Shown: piece after piece, positions 30,350 to 41,185 of the stretch | Numbering within the stretch: position 1 is the first letter of the stretch | Layout of the letters: each line of letters starts with the position of its first letter | NCBI GenBank assembly: GCA_902593945.1 | Contig: CACJKA010000003.1 | Location: 53,864-117,863, forward strand | DNA length: 64,000 nucleotides | Source of the DNA: an uncultured Candidatus Poseidoniales archaeon | Lineage (GTDB): Archaea; Thermoplasmatota; Poseidoniia; Poseidoniales; Thalassarchaeaceae | Reading direction: 5' to 3' | Notes under the pieces: generated by a model | The model's database searches: none | What the model was told of the DNA's origin: nothing | Seen by the model: the letters and a program-made list of their open reading frames with translations, nothing else | Translations under genes and position numbers: made by a program

Positions 30350-32397
30350 CTCCAACTCAGGTCATCCGAAGAAAATGAGCAATCACCGTTACAAGTATCT
30401 ACAATATCTTCCAATTGAAGATATTTAAATGCCATATCTCTAGCTGAAAATAGACCCCCAATCGCATTATGGGCAGGGTGAGGTTCTTCACCATATTCGT
30501 TTCCATCAGGTGCGAGAATATATCCTCCATCAAAGAAAACTCCAACAGATCCGACATGAGTCTCATTCACTATATCAATGCCATAAGGGATGATGGTTGA
30601 TGAATCAAGAATTGGTATATTGGCTGTCCTCATCATTCTTGCGGACGAAATATTTGAAATTTGTAAATCACCTATTGAGAATAGGGTCATCAAATCATAA
30701 GGTTCAACTTCATTTAGGTATCCTTCCTCTCTAAGTGATAGGAATGTATCAGATTCAACTGAATCCCATAGAGTCTGCATAATAGAAATAGCGACTGCCC
30801 TATCTAGTTGACTTTCGTATCCCCATTCACTGGCAAATATGAAATGGAATCTATCGTATTGTGTACAGCGTTCTATGATATGAGAAAAGGAAGATCCTCC
30901 TGCCCAAAGAACTCCTCTATTCAGATCTGGTGAAAGACCGATTATCGATGGTCCCCGCAACCCTCCATTTGAATACCCTGTGTAAACTGGGTCAGAAACA
31001 TCTACTAAACTATTATTATTCATGTGTAATTCAGGTAATTCAGAACAAATCCCCATAAATGATTTTATCATTACTACCTGATTAATCATTGATTGTTCAA
31101 GTCTTTCTGCTTGGTGTTGGAAATAATTCATATCAAGAACAGCATATTCTATGCTAGTGATATCGTCACTTGCCCATCCATAAAAACTAGTTCCTAACAT
31201 TGCTGCATTATTTTCATTAGCCCATCCATGCAACCCTGAAGTATCTCCTGTTCCAAGGAATCCATGCCCCCATATTGTCAAATCAGCAGGTTCATTGACA
31301 GCAGTACCCGGAATTAATAACCAGAAAGGAATCTCTCTATTTTCTACAAAAACTGGTGTCCGATCTGTCTCTGAAGTCCTTCTGATTAAAGTTGGTGGAT
31401 AAAATGATTCAGTATATTGTGGAGCAGTATAAGTTCCTGAGATAAGCCAATGACTTGTATTCGTAGTCCCTTCAATAAATGATTCTTCTACGGTGACATC
31501 GTTACAGCCTATGCCGTCTTCACCAATTCTTTGCAAAGCATCATTTCTCATCTCAATAATTGGACCGATTATCGATTCAGTAGATGCTGTATGAAAGCTC
31601 CATGCAGTTTGTAAATGTTGGATCTGAATATCAGTATTTGATTCAATAAATGAGAACAAATTTTGAAAAGAACTCCTTCTATTTTCAATATCAATTGATG
31701 AAGTAATTACTTGATCTCTTAGCGCCGCAAAACCTTCTGGAGCGGGTACTAATTCTCCTGATTCGTCTATTAGACCCGATATTATCACGGCATAAGGTGT
31801 GTTATGTTCCAATGCTTCTATTGTTCTAATGTGAAGTATAGTCGGTTGATCAATCTCAGATCTAATATCAAGTTCAACCCAGTGTGCAACTAATTCGCCA
31901 GTTAATTTATTCATTAAAATTGTAGAGTGACCATCTTCTAAACTTTTTGAAATACTATATTGCCCTGCTAATTCTGACACATCAGGTTCAATTTCAAAAG
32001 CAGTCATAATCTGAGTATTAGGGCTTGCTCCATCAATTTGATTGATTATAGGGATATTGATTTGACTAGATGTTCCCGACCCAGGTATTGTATTTGGTGC
32101 ATAATTTATCCTTTTACCAGTAACGGTACTCGAGTCATCAACTAGGAACGCGTCGGAAGGAAAAGGTAGCATACAATGTATTGAGTTCGTATTGTCGCAC
32201 CCATCAATATGTGGTATTTCTAGAACTTCTTCAACATCTTCATAAAAACAACTTCCATCATCTATTGTAGCTTCTTCATTGTAATTTAATGAATCTGAAT
32301 CAGTACAACCGAGAGTTTCTAGAACTTCCTCCTTTACTCCAGTACATCCAGAGAGAATCATAGAGGTGCATAACAAAATTACGAGAAACTTATTCAT
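30346..32397 (-). CDS. Secreted lipoprotein with alpha/beta-hydrolase-like domain
   Basis: Signal/lipobox MNKFLVILLCTSMILSGCTG; CTDSDSLNYNEEATIDDGSC motif; IWGHGFLGTGDTSG and PVYTGYSNGGLRGPSIIG resemble a hydrolase oxyanion loop and nucleophile region. Confidence 0.7.
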   Translation of the reverse strand: MNKFLVILLCTSMILSGCTGVKEEVLETLGCTDSDSLNYNEEATIDDGSCFYEDVEEVLEIPHIDGCDNTNSIHCMLPFPSDAFLVDDSSTVTGKRINYAPNTIPGSGTSSQINIPIINQIDGASPNTQIMTAFEIEPDVSELAGQYSISKSLEDGHSTILMNKLTGELVAHWVELDIRSEIDQPTILHIRTIEALEHNTPYAVIISGLIDESGELVPAPEGFAALRDQVITSSIDIENRRSSFQNLFSFIESNTDIQIQHLQTAWSFHTASTESIIGPIIEMRNDALQRIGEDGIGCNDVTVEESFIEGTTNTSHWLISGTYTAPQYTESFYPPTLIRRTSETDRTPVFVENREIPFWLLIPGTAVNEPADLTIWGHGFLGTGDTSGLHGWANENNAAMLGTSFYGWASDDITSIEYAVLDMNYFQHQAERLEQSMINQVVMIKSFMGICSELPELHMNNNSLVDVSDPVYTGYSNGGLRGPSIIGLSPDLNRGVLWAGGSSFSHIIERCTQYDRFHFIFASEWGYESQLDRAVAISIMQTLWDSVESDTFLSLREEGYLNEVEPYDLMTLFSIGDLQISNISSARMMRTANIPILDSSTIIPYGIDIVNETHVGSVGVFFDGGYILAPDGNEYGEEPHPAHNAIGGLFSARDMAFKYLQLEDIVDTCNGDCSFSSDDLSWS

Positions 32398-32428
32398 ACT
32401 GTGTGCAGCAGCACCTCAGTTATCAATT

Positions 32429-32962
32429 TTATTTTTCTGAAACAATAACTTTCACTGGCCTTAATACACGTTCATGGAACAAATATCCTTCTTCAATTAC
32501 TTCAACTACCGTGCCTGGTTCCTTACCTTCAGGAACAGGAATTACTGCAATTGCCTCCATAAATGATGGATTAAATGCCTGGTCTAGGGCCTCTATTTTC
32601 TCTACTCCCTCATTTTCCAAAACAGTCTTCAACGTCTTCATAGTCATATTGACACCTTCAAGGAACTTTTCAGATTCACTATTCTCTATTGATATTGCTT
32701 TCTCTAAATAATCCAGTACAGGGAGAATTTTTGATGCTAGATTCATGCTAGAGAATTTCAATAAGGTATTTCTTTCTCTAGCATATCGTTGCCTTAGATT
32801 AACCATTTCTGCAGTAGAGTATTGTTTCTCTTTCTCTAACTCCTCAATTTTATCTTCAAGAACTTTAATTCGGTCGACATTTTCAATTTCCTCTGAATTA
32901 TTTTCATCAGATAACTCCTCAGTAGGCTCGTCACCCTCGTCTGCCATGCTGCTTGGTTTCAA
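32429..32962 (-). CDS. grpE: Nucleotide exchange factor GrpE
   Basis: N-terminal coiled coil; ENEGVEKIEALDQAFNPSFMEAIAVIPVPEGKEPGTVVEVIEEGYLFHERVLRPVKVIVSE. Confidence 0.9.
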   Translation of the reverse strand: MKPSSMADEGDEPTEELSDENNSEEIENVDRIKVLEDKIEELEKEKQYSTAEMVNLRQRYARERNTLLKFSSMNLASKILPVLDYLEKAISIENSESEKFLEGVNMTMKTLKTVLENEGVEKIEALDQAFNPSFMEAIAVIPVPEGKEPGTVVEVIEEGYLFHERVLRPVKVIVSEK

Positions 32963-32989
32963 CCATCCTTCAAGAATCCAATGGTTATA

Positions 32990-34759
32990 TTACTCAATGT
33001 AGAAGTATTCTCCAGCGATTTTTTGTTCTCTGTCCTTTCTACTATTTGGTTTGTTAATACGTGGCCTATATGATTCATGGTCTCTTCGAAATGTCATATC
33101 AATATCTTTCAAGAATTTATTCATTCCTTTTCTGAGGGTTAACGGACCTACTGCGTTTCCATTTTTCCCTCCTTCCCCATCAAAAACTAGTAATGAATCA
33201 CTTACAATATCAATGAAATAGATATCATGATCTATTACCATTGCTGCTTTCTCATTACTTTCCATCGTCCTTCTTATGGCTTTTGCCGCTTCCATTCTTG
33301 CATTAGCATCAAGATGTGCACTTGGTTCGTCAAGAAGGTACAAATCAGCTTCTTTTCCTAGACAAATAGTAATACTAACTGCTTGCAATTCTCCACCGGA
33401 TAGCTTTTTTGCTTGCAAATCAACTAATTGATCAACTTGTAATGGTCTGACAACTTGTGTATGAAACTCGCCGCTCCTCCATTTATTGCCCAATTCTGAA
33501 TTCAGCCAATCTTCGACAGTTCCTTCGAATTCGGTGTGAACATGTTGAGATTTATAGGATATTTTTGCATCCATTGTACACCATCCTTGATCCGGCTCGA
33601 TTTCTCCTGCAATCATCTTGACCATGGTCGTTTTACCAGTTGCATTAGGTCCAACGACACCAACTACCTCTGCACTTCTAACCATGCCTTCTCCTGTTTT
33701 TAGATTGAAGTCACCTAGAGTTTTTTCCATATCTCCCCATTTCAAGATAGGAAGTCCAACTCCCTCTCCTCTGATCCTTCCTCGTAAAAACTCAATTTTT
33801 TTGTCTCTAATTCTCACATTTTCTTCGGGTAAATAACCCTCAAGATACATATTTATTGCACTTCTTGTAGATCTAGCGGGAGTAAAAATTCCGTACGCCG
33901 CTCTTTCTCCATAAACAATGTGAACTTGATCACAGAGTACATCTAGAATTGCTAAATCGTGCTCAACAACAATTACTCTCTTACCTCTTTCGGCAAGTTC
34001 TTGCAAAATTCTCACCATTCTCATTCTTTCGTAAATATCTAGATATGATGAAGGCTCATCAAAAAAGTATACATCTGCTTCTTTAAGAATTGTAGCACAA
34101 ATTGCAACTCTTTGTAATTCACCTCCTGAAAGACTCGATAGCCCTCTATCTAGCAAATGTGCAACTCCAACTAGGCTGGAATATTTTTCTAATTCTCCTC
34201 TTTCATCGACACGAGATAACAATCCTCTAACTTCTCCATCCCATAATTTTGGTAATTTGTCAATATTTTGTGGTTTCACAGCGATACTGATTCCTTCTTC
34301 TGCAACCAATCCAAGATAATCTCTAAGTTCTCCTCTAGGGAATGTAGAGATTATTTCTTCCCATTCTGGAGATGGATTTTTCCAATCGCCTAAATTTGGT
34401 TTTATTGCTCCCGATAAAATATTGATAGCAGTTGATTTGCCTACTCCATTCGGTCCAAGTATGCCAACAACCTGTTTTACTTTAGGAGCAGGTAATCTGA
34501 ATATTCTGAATGCATTTAGGCCATAACAATGAGTCATATCAGTTTCAAGTTCTTTTGGAAGATTAATGACAATTACGGCGTTACCTGGGCATAATCTTGC
34601 TCGATAAAAACAGGGTGGGCATGCTGTTTCTAGTATCTTGCATTTATTGTCCTCAACTTGTATACATTCTGCACCACACATGCCTGCATATTTCTCTAGA
34701 TATCTGAAAGCTTCACTCTTCGGTTTACACCTATCTTGAAGTAGTACCGCGACTTTCAC
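32990..34759 (-). CDS. ABCE1 / RNase L inhibitor homologue (ribosome recycling ATPase)
   Basis: Two ABC cassettes (GILGPNGVGKSTAINILSG; GVVGPNATGKTTMVKMIAGE), LSGGELQRVAICATI, LSGGELQAVSITICLG, DEPSAHLDANARMEAAKAIRR; Cys-rich N-terminus; GTG start. Confidence 0.94.
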   Translation of the reverse strand: MKVAVLLQDRCKPKSEAFRYLEKYAGMCGAECIQVEDNKCKILETACPPCFYRARLCPGNAVIVINLPKELETDMTHCYGLNAFRIFRLPAPKVKQVVGILGPNGVGKSTAINILSGAIKPNLGDWKNPSPEWEEIISTFPRGELRDYLGLVAEEGISIAVKPQNIDKLPKLWDGEVRGLLSRVDERGELEKYSSLVGVAHLLDRGLSSLSGGELQRVAICATILKEADVYFFDEPSSYLDIYERMRMVRILQELAERGKRVIVVEHDLAILDVLCDQVHIVYGERAAYGIFTPARSTRSAINMYLEGYLPEENVRIRDKKIEFLRGRIRGEGVGLPILKWGDMEKTLGDFNLKTGEGMVRSAEVVGVVGPNATGKTTMVKMIAGEIEPDQGWCTMDAKISYKSQHVHTEFEGTVEDWLNSELGNKWRSGEFHTQVVRPLQVDQLVDLQAKKLSGGELQAVSITICLGKEADLYLLDEPSAHLDANARMEAAKAIRRTMESNEKAAMVIDHDIYFIDIVSDSLLVFDGEGGKNGNAVGPLTLRKGMNKFLKDIDMTFRRDHESYRPRINKPNSRKDREQKIAGEYFYIE

Positions 34760-34825
34760 ACCCTCTCCTCCATAATCATATTCAATATGTCTTCTATAGT
34801 ATAACCTTATTCAGGTTGATTTTAA

Positions 34826-36076
34826 TTATAATGCAAAGAAACGAAATCTAACATAGATGTAAGCTGCTAGACCTATCTTCTCGGTTTTCGATAATTGTGT
34901 TCTTTGAGAAAAAACGTCTCCATCATTTTTCTCTATTTTCTTCATAATAGAATGATAAAATGTAGTCATAGCAGCAGGGGAATATCTACTAGATTTATCA
35001 AGAAGAGGGAACAATTTCATTCCTCTTTCTCTATACTTATCTGCTCTTTTAATGTATTCTTTAACAAACGGTTTCCACCCAGGATGTTTCAAAATATCTT
35101 TACCATTTTTCAAGTCCTTTTCTGAAATTCCAAATCTATTAAGGTCCTCGATTGGGAGATATATTCTATCTCTTTCGATATCTTCCGCAACGTCTCTTAG
35201 AATATTTGTTAGTTGCATATAAATTCCCCAAGATTCAGCATATTCTTTCGCTCTTTTATCATCATATCCGTATATTTCGATACATACGAGCCCGACGGTT
35301 GAAGCTACTTTGTAACAGTATGAATACAGGTCTTCAAAAGTTTCATACCTATTCCTATGAAAATCTTCTTCCATCCCGCTAATCATATCATCTAATAATT
35401 GTCTAGAAATTCCATATTTATTCACTGTATCTTTCAATGCTATAAATATTGGATCGGTAGACGTCATTTTACCATATGCAGTCGATAATTTCTTTCTGTA
35501 ATAGAATAATTGTGACATTTTATCATTGTAAGAAGATCTATCTAGGACAGGTACCCCATCTATTAATCTCTCAATTTTCGTCCTGTAGTCAATTGACTCC
35601 TGATCTTCTTCGGAACCTCCCGGAAAATAATCTATATAATCGCCATCAGCAATATCATCTGCTCTTCTACAAAATGCATAATAGGCCATGATTGATCTTC
35701 TTTCATTTTCTGGTAGATACTTAAATGAATGATAAAAATTTCCTGCTTCTCTACGAGTCAATTCTTCACAATAGTCATAAGCAGACTCTATGAGGTCATC
35801 GGGTAGTCTATTTTCTGCCCATAAAGCAGCATCAATATGGGAAAAAGGATTTACTAGTTCTCCCCTGGAGCCAATTACTCCCATGAAGAATGCACCTTCT
35901 CTCAGAGTTTCTAAGGCAGTAATGCTAATTGCATGAACTGCTTCTTTAGTCACGTTTACTGCTTTGCGAACTTTCTCAATTGGGACGGAATTATTTTCCT
36001 CTGTAACTAGAGATATAGATCTACCTTGGTCATACATGACCTCTGGTTCGGAATCAATAATCTGTCTCCCAGGCAT
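34826..36076 (-). CDS. Phytoene/squalene synthase family protein (CrtB-like)
   Basis: YYAFCRRADDIADGD first Asp-rich motif; YCYKVASTVGLVCIEIYG; LTNILRDVAEDIERDRIYLP second Asp-rich motif. Confidence 0.88.
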   Translation of the reverse strand: MPGRQIIDSEPEVMYDQGRSISLVTEENNSVPIEKVRKAVNVTKEAVHAISITALETLREGAFFMGVIGSRGELVNPFSHIDAALWAENRLPDDLIESAYDYCEELTRREAGNFYHSFKYLPENERRSIMAYYAFCRRADDIADGDYIDYFPGGSEEDQESIDYRTKIERLIDGVPVLDRSSYNDKMSQLFYYRKKLSTAYGKMTSTDPIFIALKDTVNKYGISRQLLDDMISGMEEDFHRNRYETFEDLYSYCYKVASTVGLVCIEIYGYDDKRAKEYAESWGIYMQLTNILRDVAEDIERDRIYLPIEDLNRFGISEKDLKNGKDILKHPGWKPFVKEYIKRADKYRERGMKLFPLLDKSSRYSPAAMTTFYHSIMKKIEKNDGDVFSQRTQLSKTEKIGLAAYIYVRFRFFAL

Positions 36077-36149
36077 ACTACTTTCATATTGAGCCCAATA
36101 GATTCACTCTTGAACTTCACGCTGAGTTGTACAACCCATGAATCATCAT

Positions 36150-37214
36150 TTAACTCATCTTTTTGGGGCTAATTCCAGTTATTGATAGCCACATTGACTT
36201 CCTCATTATTTTTTTAATCTCGGGCCTTAATACCTTAATCCTATTTTGAAAATCTAGAATATTCCCTTCTCGCAGTAGTTGTAATGTTCTTTGTCCGATT
36301 AGTATAGGCAATAAGCATGAAAGTCGAAGTCTAAACTGACTTCTTGGTAGCATTTTGACATAATCTACAGCCTCGTCAAGATAATTTTCAGCCCTATCGA
36401 GATAAGAATTATACAATGGTCTAAATTTTTCAATATTATTCATATCAAGAAGTTCTTGAGCAGTCATTTCAATTCCATTAAGGGACTCCTTTGGAATGTA
36501 GCATCTCCCCATTCGTAAGTCTTCAGGAATATCTCTCAGAATATTGATTAATTGTAATGATTTACCGAATTTCACTGCCTTTTCAAATAAAATTTCCCTT
36601 TTATCATCACTAATAGTAAATAGATGACTCAATGAAATATGGGTCCAAAACTCACCGACACTACCCGCGACTCTATATGTGTAGTCGTCTAAATCATTCT
36701 CATTTGCCAATGAGATAATTTTACCTCCCGACGCATCAGCAAATCTTTCTAAATCAAGTATTTGCCCACTTATTATGATGTCAAGTAATTTTCTTATTTC
36801 TTTTCTATCTGCACTTGTTATTTTTTCTGATTTTTCTAAATAACTAATTGGTATCATTGCTTCATTGAGTAATCTTGCTTCTGCTACATCTTCTTGTATT
36901 TCTGCCAATTCGGAAAAATCAGGTAGTGGATATTTTTCATCTTGTATTCTTCGATTATATTCTTGGAGTAATTTGAGCAAAATCTTCTTTTCGCCTACCT
37001 TAGAATCTGCAATTGTATCAGACAAACGTGGAAGAAGATAACCTAAACCAATCTGTTTCCGTATTTTTTTGGGCAGAACTTTCAAGGTTAAATAAAATGA
37101 TCTCGAAGTTCCTTCTAAGAGGTCATCCATTATTTCTTCAGACTCGCCAACAGTTGACTCGCCCTTTGCCATGGATATGTGAATACGTCTTACATCTAAG
37201 ACTCTCGCATCCAA
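36150..37214 (-). CDS. Squalene/phytoene synthase family protein (second, squalene-synthase-like paralogue)
   Basis: SRSFYLTLKVLPKKIRKQIGLGYLLPRLSDTIADS; YTYRVAGSVGEFWT; LQLINILRDIPEDLRMGRCYIP. Confidence 0.88.
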   Translation of the reverse strand: MDARVLDVRRIHISMAKGESTVGESEEIMDDLLEGTSRSFYLTLKVLPKKIRKQIGLGYLLPRLSDTIADSKVGEKKILLKLLQEYNRRIQDEKYPLPDFSELAEIQEDVAEARLLNEAMIPISYLEKSEKITSADRKEIRKLLDIIISGQILDLERFADASGGKIISLANENDLDDYTYRVAGSVGEFWTHISLSHLFTISDDKREILFEKAVKFGKSLQLINILRDIPEDLRMGRCYIPKESLNGIEMTAQELLDMNNIEKFRPLYNSYLDRAENYLDEAVDYVKMLPRSQFRLRLSCLLPILIGQRTLQLLREGNILDFQNRIKVLRPEIKKIMRKSMWLSITGISPKKMS

Positions 37215-37216
37215 GT

Positions 37217-38137
37217 TTATCTTAATCCGCTATCTTCCAAAGCCTTAACTAATACATTTCCAATTTCAGAGGGGTCTCTTGCAACATAAATTCCTGCTGC
37301 TTCAAATGCCTTAAATTTCTCTGCTGCAGTACCTTTTCCTCCCGAAATTATTGCGCCGGCGTGCCCCATTCTCTTTCCTGGAGGTGCAGTTGATCCTGCT
37401 ACGAAACCAACTATGGGTTTTGTCATATTCTTTGATGCCCATTCCGCTGCTTCTTCTTCAGCTGAACCTCCGATTTCTCCAATCATTACTACTGCTACAG
37501 TTTGATCGTCTTTTTCAAAAGCATCCAAGCAATCGATAAAACCTGTTCCATTGACTGGGTCTCCACCGATTCCAACACAAGTTGATTGCCCTTCACCAAC
37601 ACTCATAGTTTGCGCAACTGCCTCATAGGTCAGAGTACCTGATTTCGATACAATCCCTATTCTTCCCTTAGCATGGATAAATCCGGGCATTATTCCGGCT
37701 TTACTGCCACCAATATCCCCTGGAGTGATTATTCCAGGGCAATTTGGTCCGATTAACCTAACTTCTGGATATTGATTTACTCTAGCAACTGCTTTAACCA
37801 TATCCAAGATAGGAATGCCTTCAGTAATACAGACAATCAACCCTCCTCCCTTTTCATGAAATGCATCAGCGGCTTCAACAATGGCAGCAGCAGCAAATCT
37901 AGCAGGAACATAAATCAAACTAACATCTGCTTTGGTATCTTCTAAACCTTCAGCAACTGTATTGAAAACAGGAACTTTCTTACTCGGTAATTCAACAAAT
38001 TGTCCACCTTTACCCGGAGTGACACCACCTACTACATTAGTATTATATTCATCCATTTTTGTCCCATGGAAAGTGCCCTGCTTCCCCGTAATCCCCTGAA
38101 TCAAAACTTTACTTTTTTCGTGAATCCAAATTGACAT
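37217..38137 (-). CDS. sucD: Succinyl-CoA synthetase alpha subunit
   Basis: [75 protein letters not shown]. Confidence 0.95.
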   Translation of the reverse strand: MSIWIHEKSKVLIQGITGKQGTFHGTKMDEYNTNVVGGVTPGKGGQFVELPSKKVPVFNTVAEGLEDTKADVSLIYVPARFAAAAIVEAADAFHEKGGGLIVCITEGIPILDMVKAVARVNQYPEVRLIGPNCPGIITPGDIGGSKAGIMPGFIHAKGRIGIVSKSGTLTYEAVAQTMSVGEGQSTCVGIGGDPVNGTGFIDCLDAFEKDDQTVAVVMIGEIGGSAEEEAAEWASKNMTKPIVGFVAGSTAPPGKRMGHAGAIISGGKGTAAEKFKAFEAAGIYVARDPSEIGNVLVKALEDSGLR

Positions 38138-39354
38138 TATTCCACTCTCCTTGTAAGATTCACTATTTTTTCCGCACCTTCAGCGAGAGTACTTGCTGTG
38201 TGTACATCTAAGTCACAGGAATCTAGTACCTCTTTTCCTTCTACATGATTAGTTCCTGAAAATCTAACGACTAAAGGAACTTTCAGTCCAAGTTCATTTG
38301 AGGCTTCAATTACACTTCTAGCAACCATGTCGCATTGAATAATGCCTCCAAAGATATTCACCAATATCCCTTCAACATTATCATCCTCAAGAATAATTCC
38401 GAATGCAGTGGTAATTGAATCCCTAGTTGCTCCCCCGCCTATGTCAAGGAAATTTGCCGGCTCACCGCCATATAATTTTATGACATCCATGGAAGCCATA
38501 GCAAGACCAGCACCATTTACTAGGCAACCAATATTCCCATCTAGTTTCACATATGATAGGCCGTGGTCATGAGCTCTAGTTTCTACTTCTTCTTCCTCAG
38601 AATGGTCACGCATTTCTTCCATCCATGGATGTCTAAATGAGGCATTTTCATCGAAACTAATCTTTGCATCTAAAGCTATCATTTCTCCTGATTCTGATCT
38701 CACTAGAGGATTAATTTCTATCATAGAACAGTCCTTTTCAACGAACATTTTAGATAACGAATTTAACATTGAAACTAATTCTTGCTTCGATATCCCCTCT
38801 AGATTGAGATTATCTGCCATTTCTACAGCATCATTTTCATTTAGTCCATCTACTGGATGAGTCCATATTTTATGAATTGCTTCAGGAGTTTTTTCTGCAA
38901 CTTCTTCAATATCCATACCCCCTTCAGTAGATGCCATGATTAGTATCGATTTTGCCTCTCTATCAACTAATAGAGCTAAGTAATATTCATGCGCAATTGA
39001 GCAACCTGCTTCTATGTACAAATTATTTACTATTTTTCCACTTGCACCTGTTTGCTTAGTCACAAGTTTCCTTCCAATAATATTTTGTGCATATTTCTCG
39101 ACATCTTCTCTAGAAAAAGCAATTTTCACGCCGCCTTCCATTACTAAATCATTAGTTTCTTGGTCATAAAGAGTTCCTTTCCCTCTCCCTCCTGCATGAA
39201 TTTGTGATTTTACAGCCACAACTTTTGAGCCCAATGAATCATATGCATTAAGAGCATCATTTACTGTTTTACAGTGTATTCCATCTTGTACTTTAACTCC
39301 CGCTTCTTTAAACAGAATTTTTCCTTGATACTCGTGAATATTCATATCTCTCAA
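38137..39354 (-). CDS. sucC: Succinyl-CoA synthetase beta subunit
   Basis: [75 protein letters not shown]. Confidence 0.95.
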   Translation of the reverse strand: MRDMNIHEYQGKILFKEAGVKVQDGIHCKTVNDALNAYDSLGSKVVAVKSQIHAGGRGKGTLYDQETNDLVMEGGVKIAFSREDVEKYAQNIIGRKLVTKQTGASGKIVNNLYIEAGCSIAHEYYLALLVDREAKSILIMASTEGGMDIEEVAEKTPEAIHKIWTHPVDGLNENDAVEMADNLNLEGISKQELVSMLNSLSKMFVEKDCSMIEINPLVRSESGEMIALDAKISFDENASFRHPWMEEMRDHSEEEEVETRAHDHGLSYVKLDGNIGCLVNGAGLAMASMDVIKLYGGEPANFLDIGGGATRDSITTAFGIILEDDNVEGILVNIFGGIIQCDMVARSVIEASNELGLKVPLVVRFSGTNHVEGKEVLDSCDLDVHTASTLAEGAEKIVNLTRRVE

Positions 39355-39449
39355 CCGTCCGAGTGGAAGTCGCTCTTTGAACGATGCGCCTATCGATGTT
39401 CAAATCTTAAGCACGAAGTGCTGAAATCCATTGTCATTTTCGACAAGGT

Positions 39450-40418
39450 ATGGATGTAGTCGTTCTAGCCGGTGGATTTGGGACTAGACTAAGGCCATGG
39501 ACTGAAGGAAGAGCCAAGCCTTTACTGCCTGTTTTAGACAAGACTCTCTTAGAAAGAGTGGTTGAATGTGTTCCGACTAAAATGATTGACAGGGTAATAA
39601 TTGCTGCAGGTTACAGTGTGGATGAAATGCAGAGTTTCTTTGACTCATCCGCACTACCTTTTGATGTAGTAATTTCAGTTGAAGATGAGCCTTTGGGCAC
39701 TGGCGGTGCAATTTCTAAGGCCTTTTCCCATCTTACAGGTGAGGGGCCAGTCTTGATTTTGAACGGAGATCTCGTTTCAAGTGTCAATGTTAATGATTTA
39801 TTGAAGCATCATAGAGAAAAGAATGCTTTAGTGACTTTATCCCTTTGGCATGTGGAAGACCCTAGTAGGTTTGGGGTGTGTGGTTTAGAAGACTCAGGTA
39901 TGATTACTAAATTTCAAGAAAAACCTGAACCTGGAACTGAATTTTCTAATCTAATAAATGCAGGATGTTATTTGGTAGAGAGGGAGGTATTGGCATCACT
40001 TTCTTCGAAGAGACATAGTATGGAAAGAGAGGTATTTCCTGAAATAGCCAAAACTGGAAAAATGGCAGGATTGGAATTTAAAGGATACTTCGTAGATGCT
40101 GGAACTCCAACTTCGTTTATTGAAGCCACAAAAGTTTGTGTCTCTAACCGTAAATTCACACTCGGAGCTATAGATGAGAACAACAATTGGTACCTCGACC
40201 AATCATTAATTGATGACTCATACAAGATAACAGGTTCATCAGTTTCAAATGATGTATCAATCGGTAATGGTTGTGAAATTACAGATTGTGTAATTTTATC
40301 CGGGGCTATCATTGGAGAAGACTGTAAATTAACTAGGTGCTTGATAGGCGAATCATCTAGGATAAATAATAATTCAGAGATTTCGGATAAGGTTGTAGGT
40401 CATGGCGAAATTGTATAA
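39450..40418 (+). CDS. Sugar-phosphate nucleotidyltransferase
   Basis: VVVLAGGFGTRLRPWTEGRAKPLLPVLDKTLLE, EPLGTGGAI, ILNGDLV; C-terminal hexapeptide-like repeats. Confidence 0.9.
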   Translation: MDVVVLAGGFGTRLRPWTEGRAKPLLPVLDKTLLERVVECVPTKMIDRVIIAAGYSVDEMQSFFDSSALPFDVVISVEDEPLGTGGAISKAFSHLTGEGPVLILNGDLVSSVNVNDLLKHHREKNALVTLSLWHVEDPSRFGVCGLEDSGMITKFQEKPEPGTEFSNLINAGCYLVEREVLASLSSKRHSMEREVFPEIAKTGKMAGLEFKGYFVDAGTPTSFIEATKVCVSNRKFTLGAIDENNNWYLDQSLIDDSYKITGSSVSNDVSIGNGCEITDCVILSGAIIGEDCKLTRCLIGESSRINNNSEISDKVVGHGEIV

Positions 40419-40445
40419 TTTATCCGTCACCATCATATCGGTATT

Positions 40446-41123
40446 ATGCCTCGCAGTTCTATGATGGACACACTAATCGTTGTTAATTTCAAAACTTATC
40501 AAGAGGCGCACGGTGTTGCTGCTGAAGAATTAGCAATGATTATGCAAGATATAGAGACTGATGCTAGAATGATTGCAGTAGTGTCTGCTTTTGATTTATC
40601 TTCAGTTGTTTCTGCCGCCCCCAATTTAGAAGTTTGGACTCAACATTTAGATCCGATTAACTTTGGATCCAATACTGGTTGGTTACATCCTGAAACAGCC
40701 ATTTGCAGGGGGGCTAAAGGAACTTTGATTAATCATGCAGAACACAAAGTTTCTATCGAACATATTGCGATGCTTCTAGACAGTGTCCCAGAGGATTTCA
40801 CTGTCTGTGCATGTGCTGCGGATATTGATGAAGCAAGAGCGTTGTCGGCATTAGAGCCTAATTATGTAGCTGTGGAACCTCCTGAATTAATTGGAGGAGA
40901 AATTTCCGTAACTACTGCTGATCCGGATATTGTTAGTGGGACTGCCGCAGCTATACGTGAAATTAGTGAAGAAGTAGGAATTCTATGCGGTGCTGGTGTG
41001 AAAAATGGAGAAGATGTCGCCACAGCAATTAATTTAGGCACTTCAGGAGTTCTTTTGGCTAGCGGAGTCACTAAAGTTGACGACCCAAGAATGTCTCTGA
41101 ATGATTTGATTTCTAAAATCTAG
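40446..41123 (+). CDS. tpiA: Triosephosphate isomerase (archaeal type)
   Basis: VVNFKTYQEAHG, WTQHLDPINFGSNTGWLHPE, GTLINHAEHKVS, AVEPPELIGG, GAGVKNGEDVATAINLGTSGVLLASG. Confidence 0.93.
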   Translation: MPRSSMMDTLIVVNFKTYQEAHGVAAEELAMIMQDIETDARMIAVVSAFDLSSVVSAAPNLEVWTQHLDPINFGSNTGWLHPETAICRGAKGTLINHAEHKVSIEHIAMLLDSVPEDFTVCACAADIDEARALSALEPNYVAVEPPELIGGEISVTTADPDIVSGTAAAIREISEEVGILCGAGVKNGEDVATAINLGTSGVLLASGVTKVDDPRMSLNDLISKI

Positions 41124-41185
41124 AAGATTTTTATTTTTTTATTATTCAAAGAAATAATTTGAGAAAGACAAAAAAATCAGTAAAA

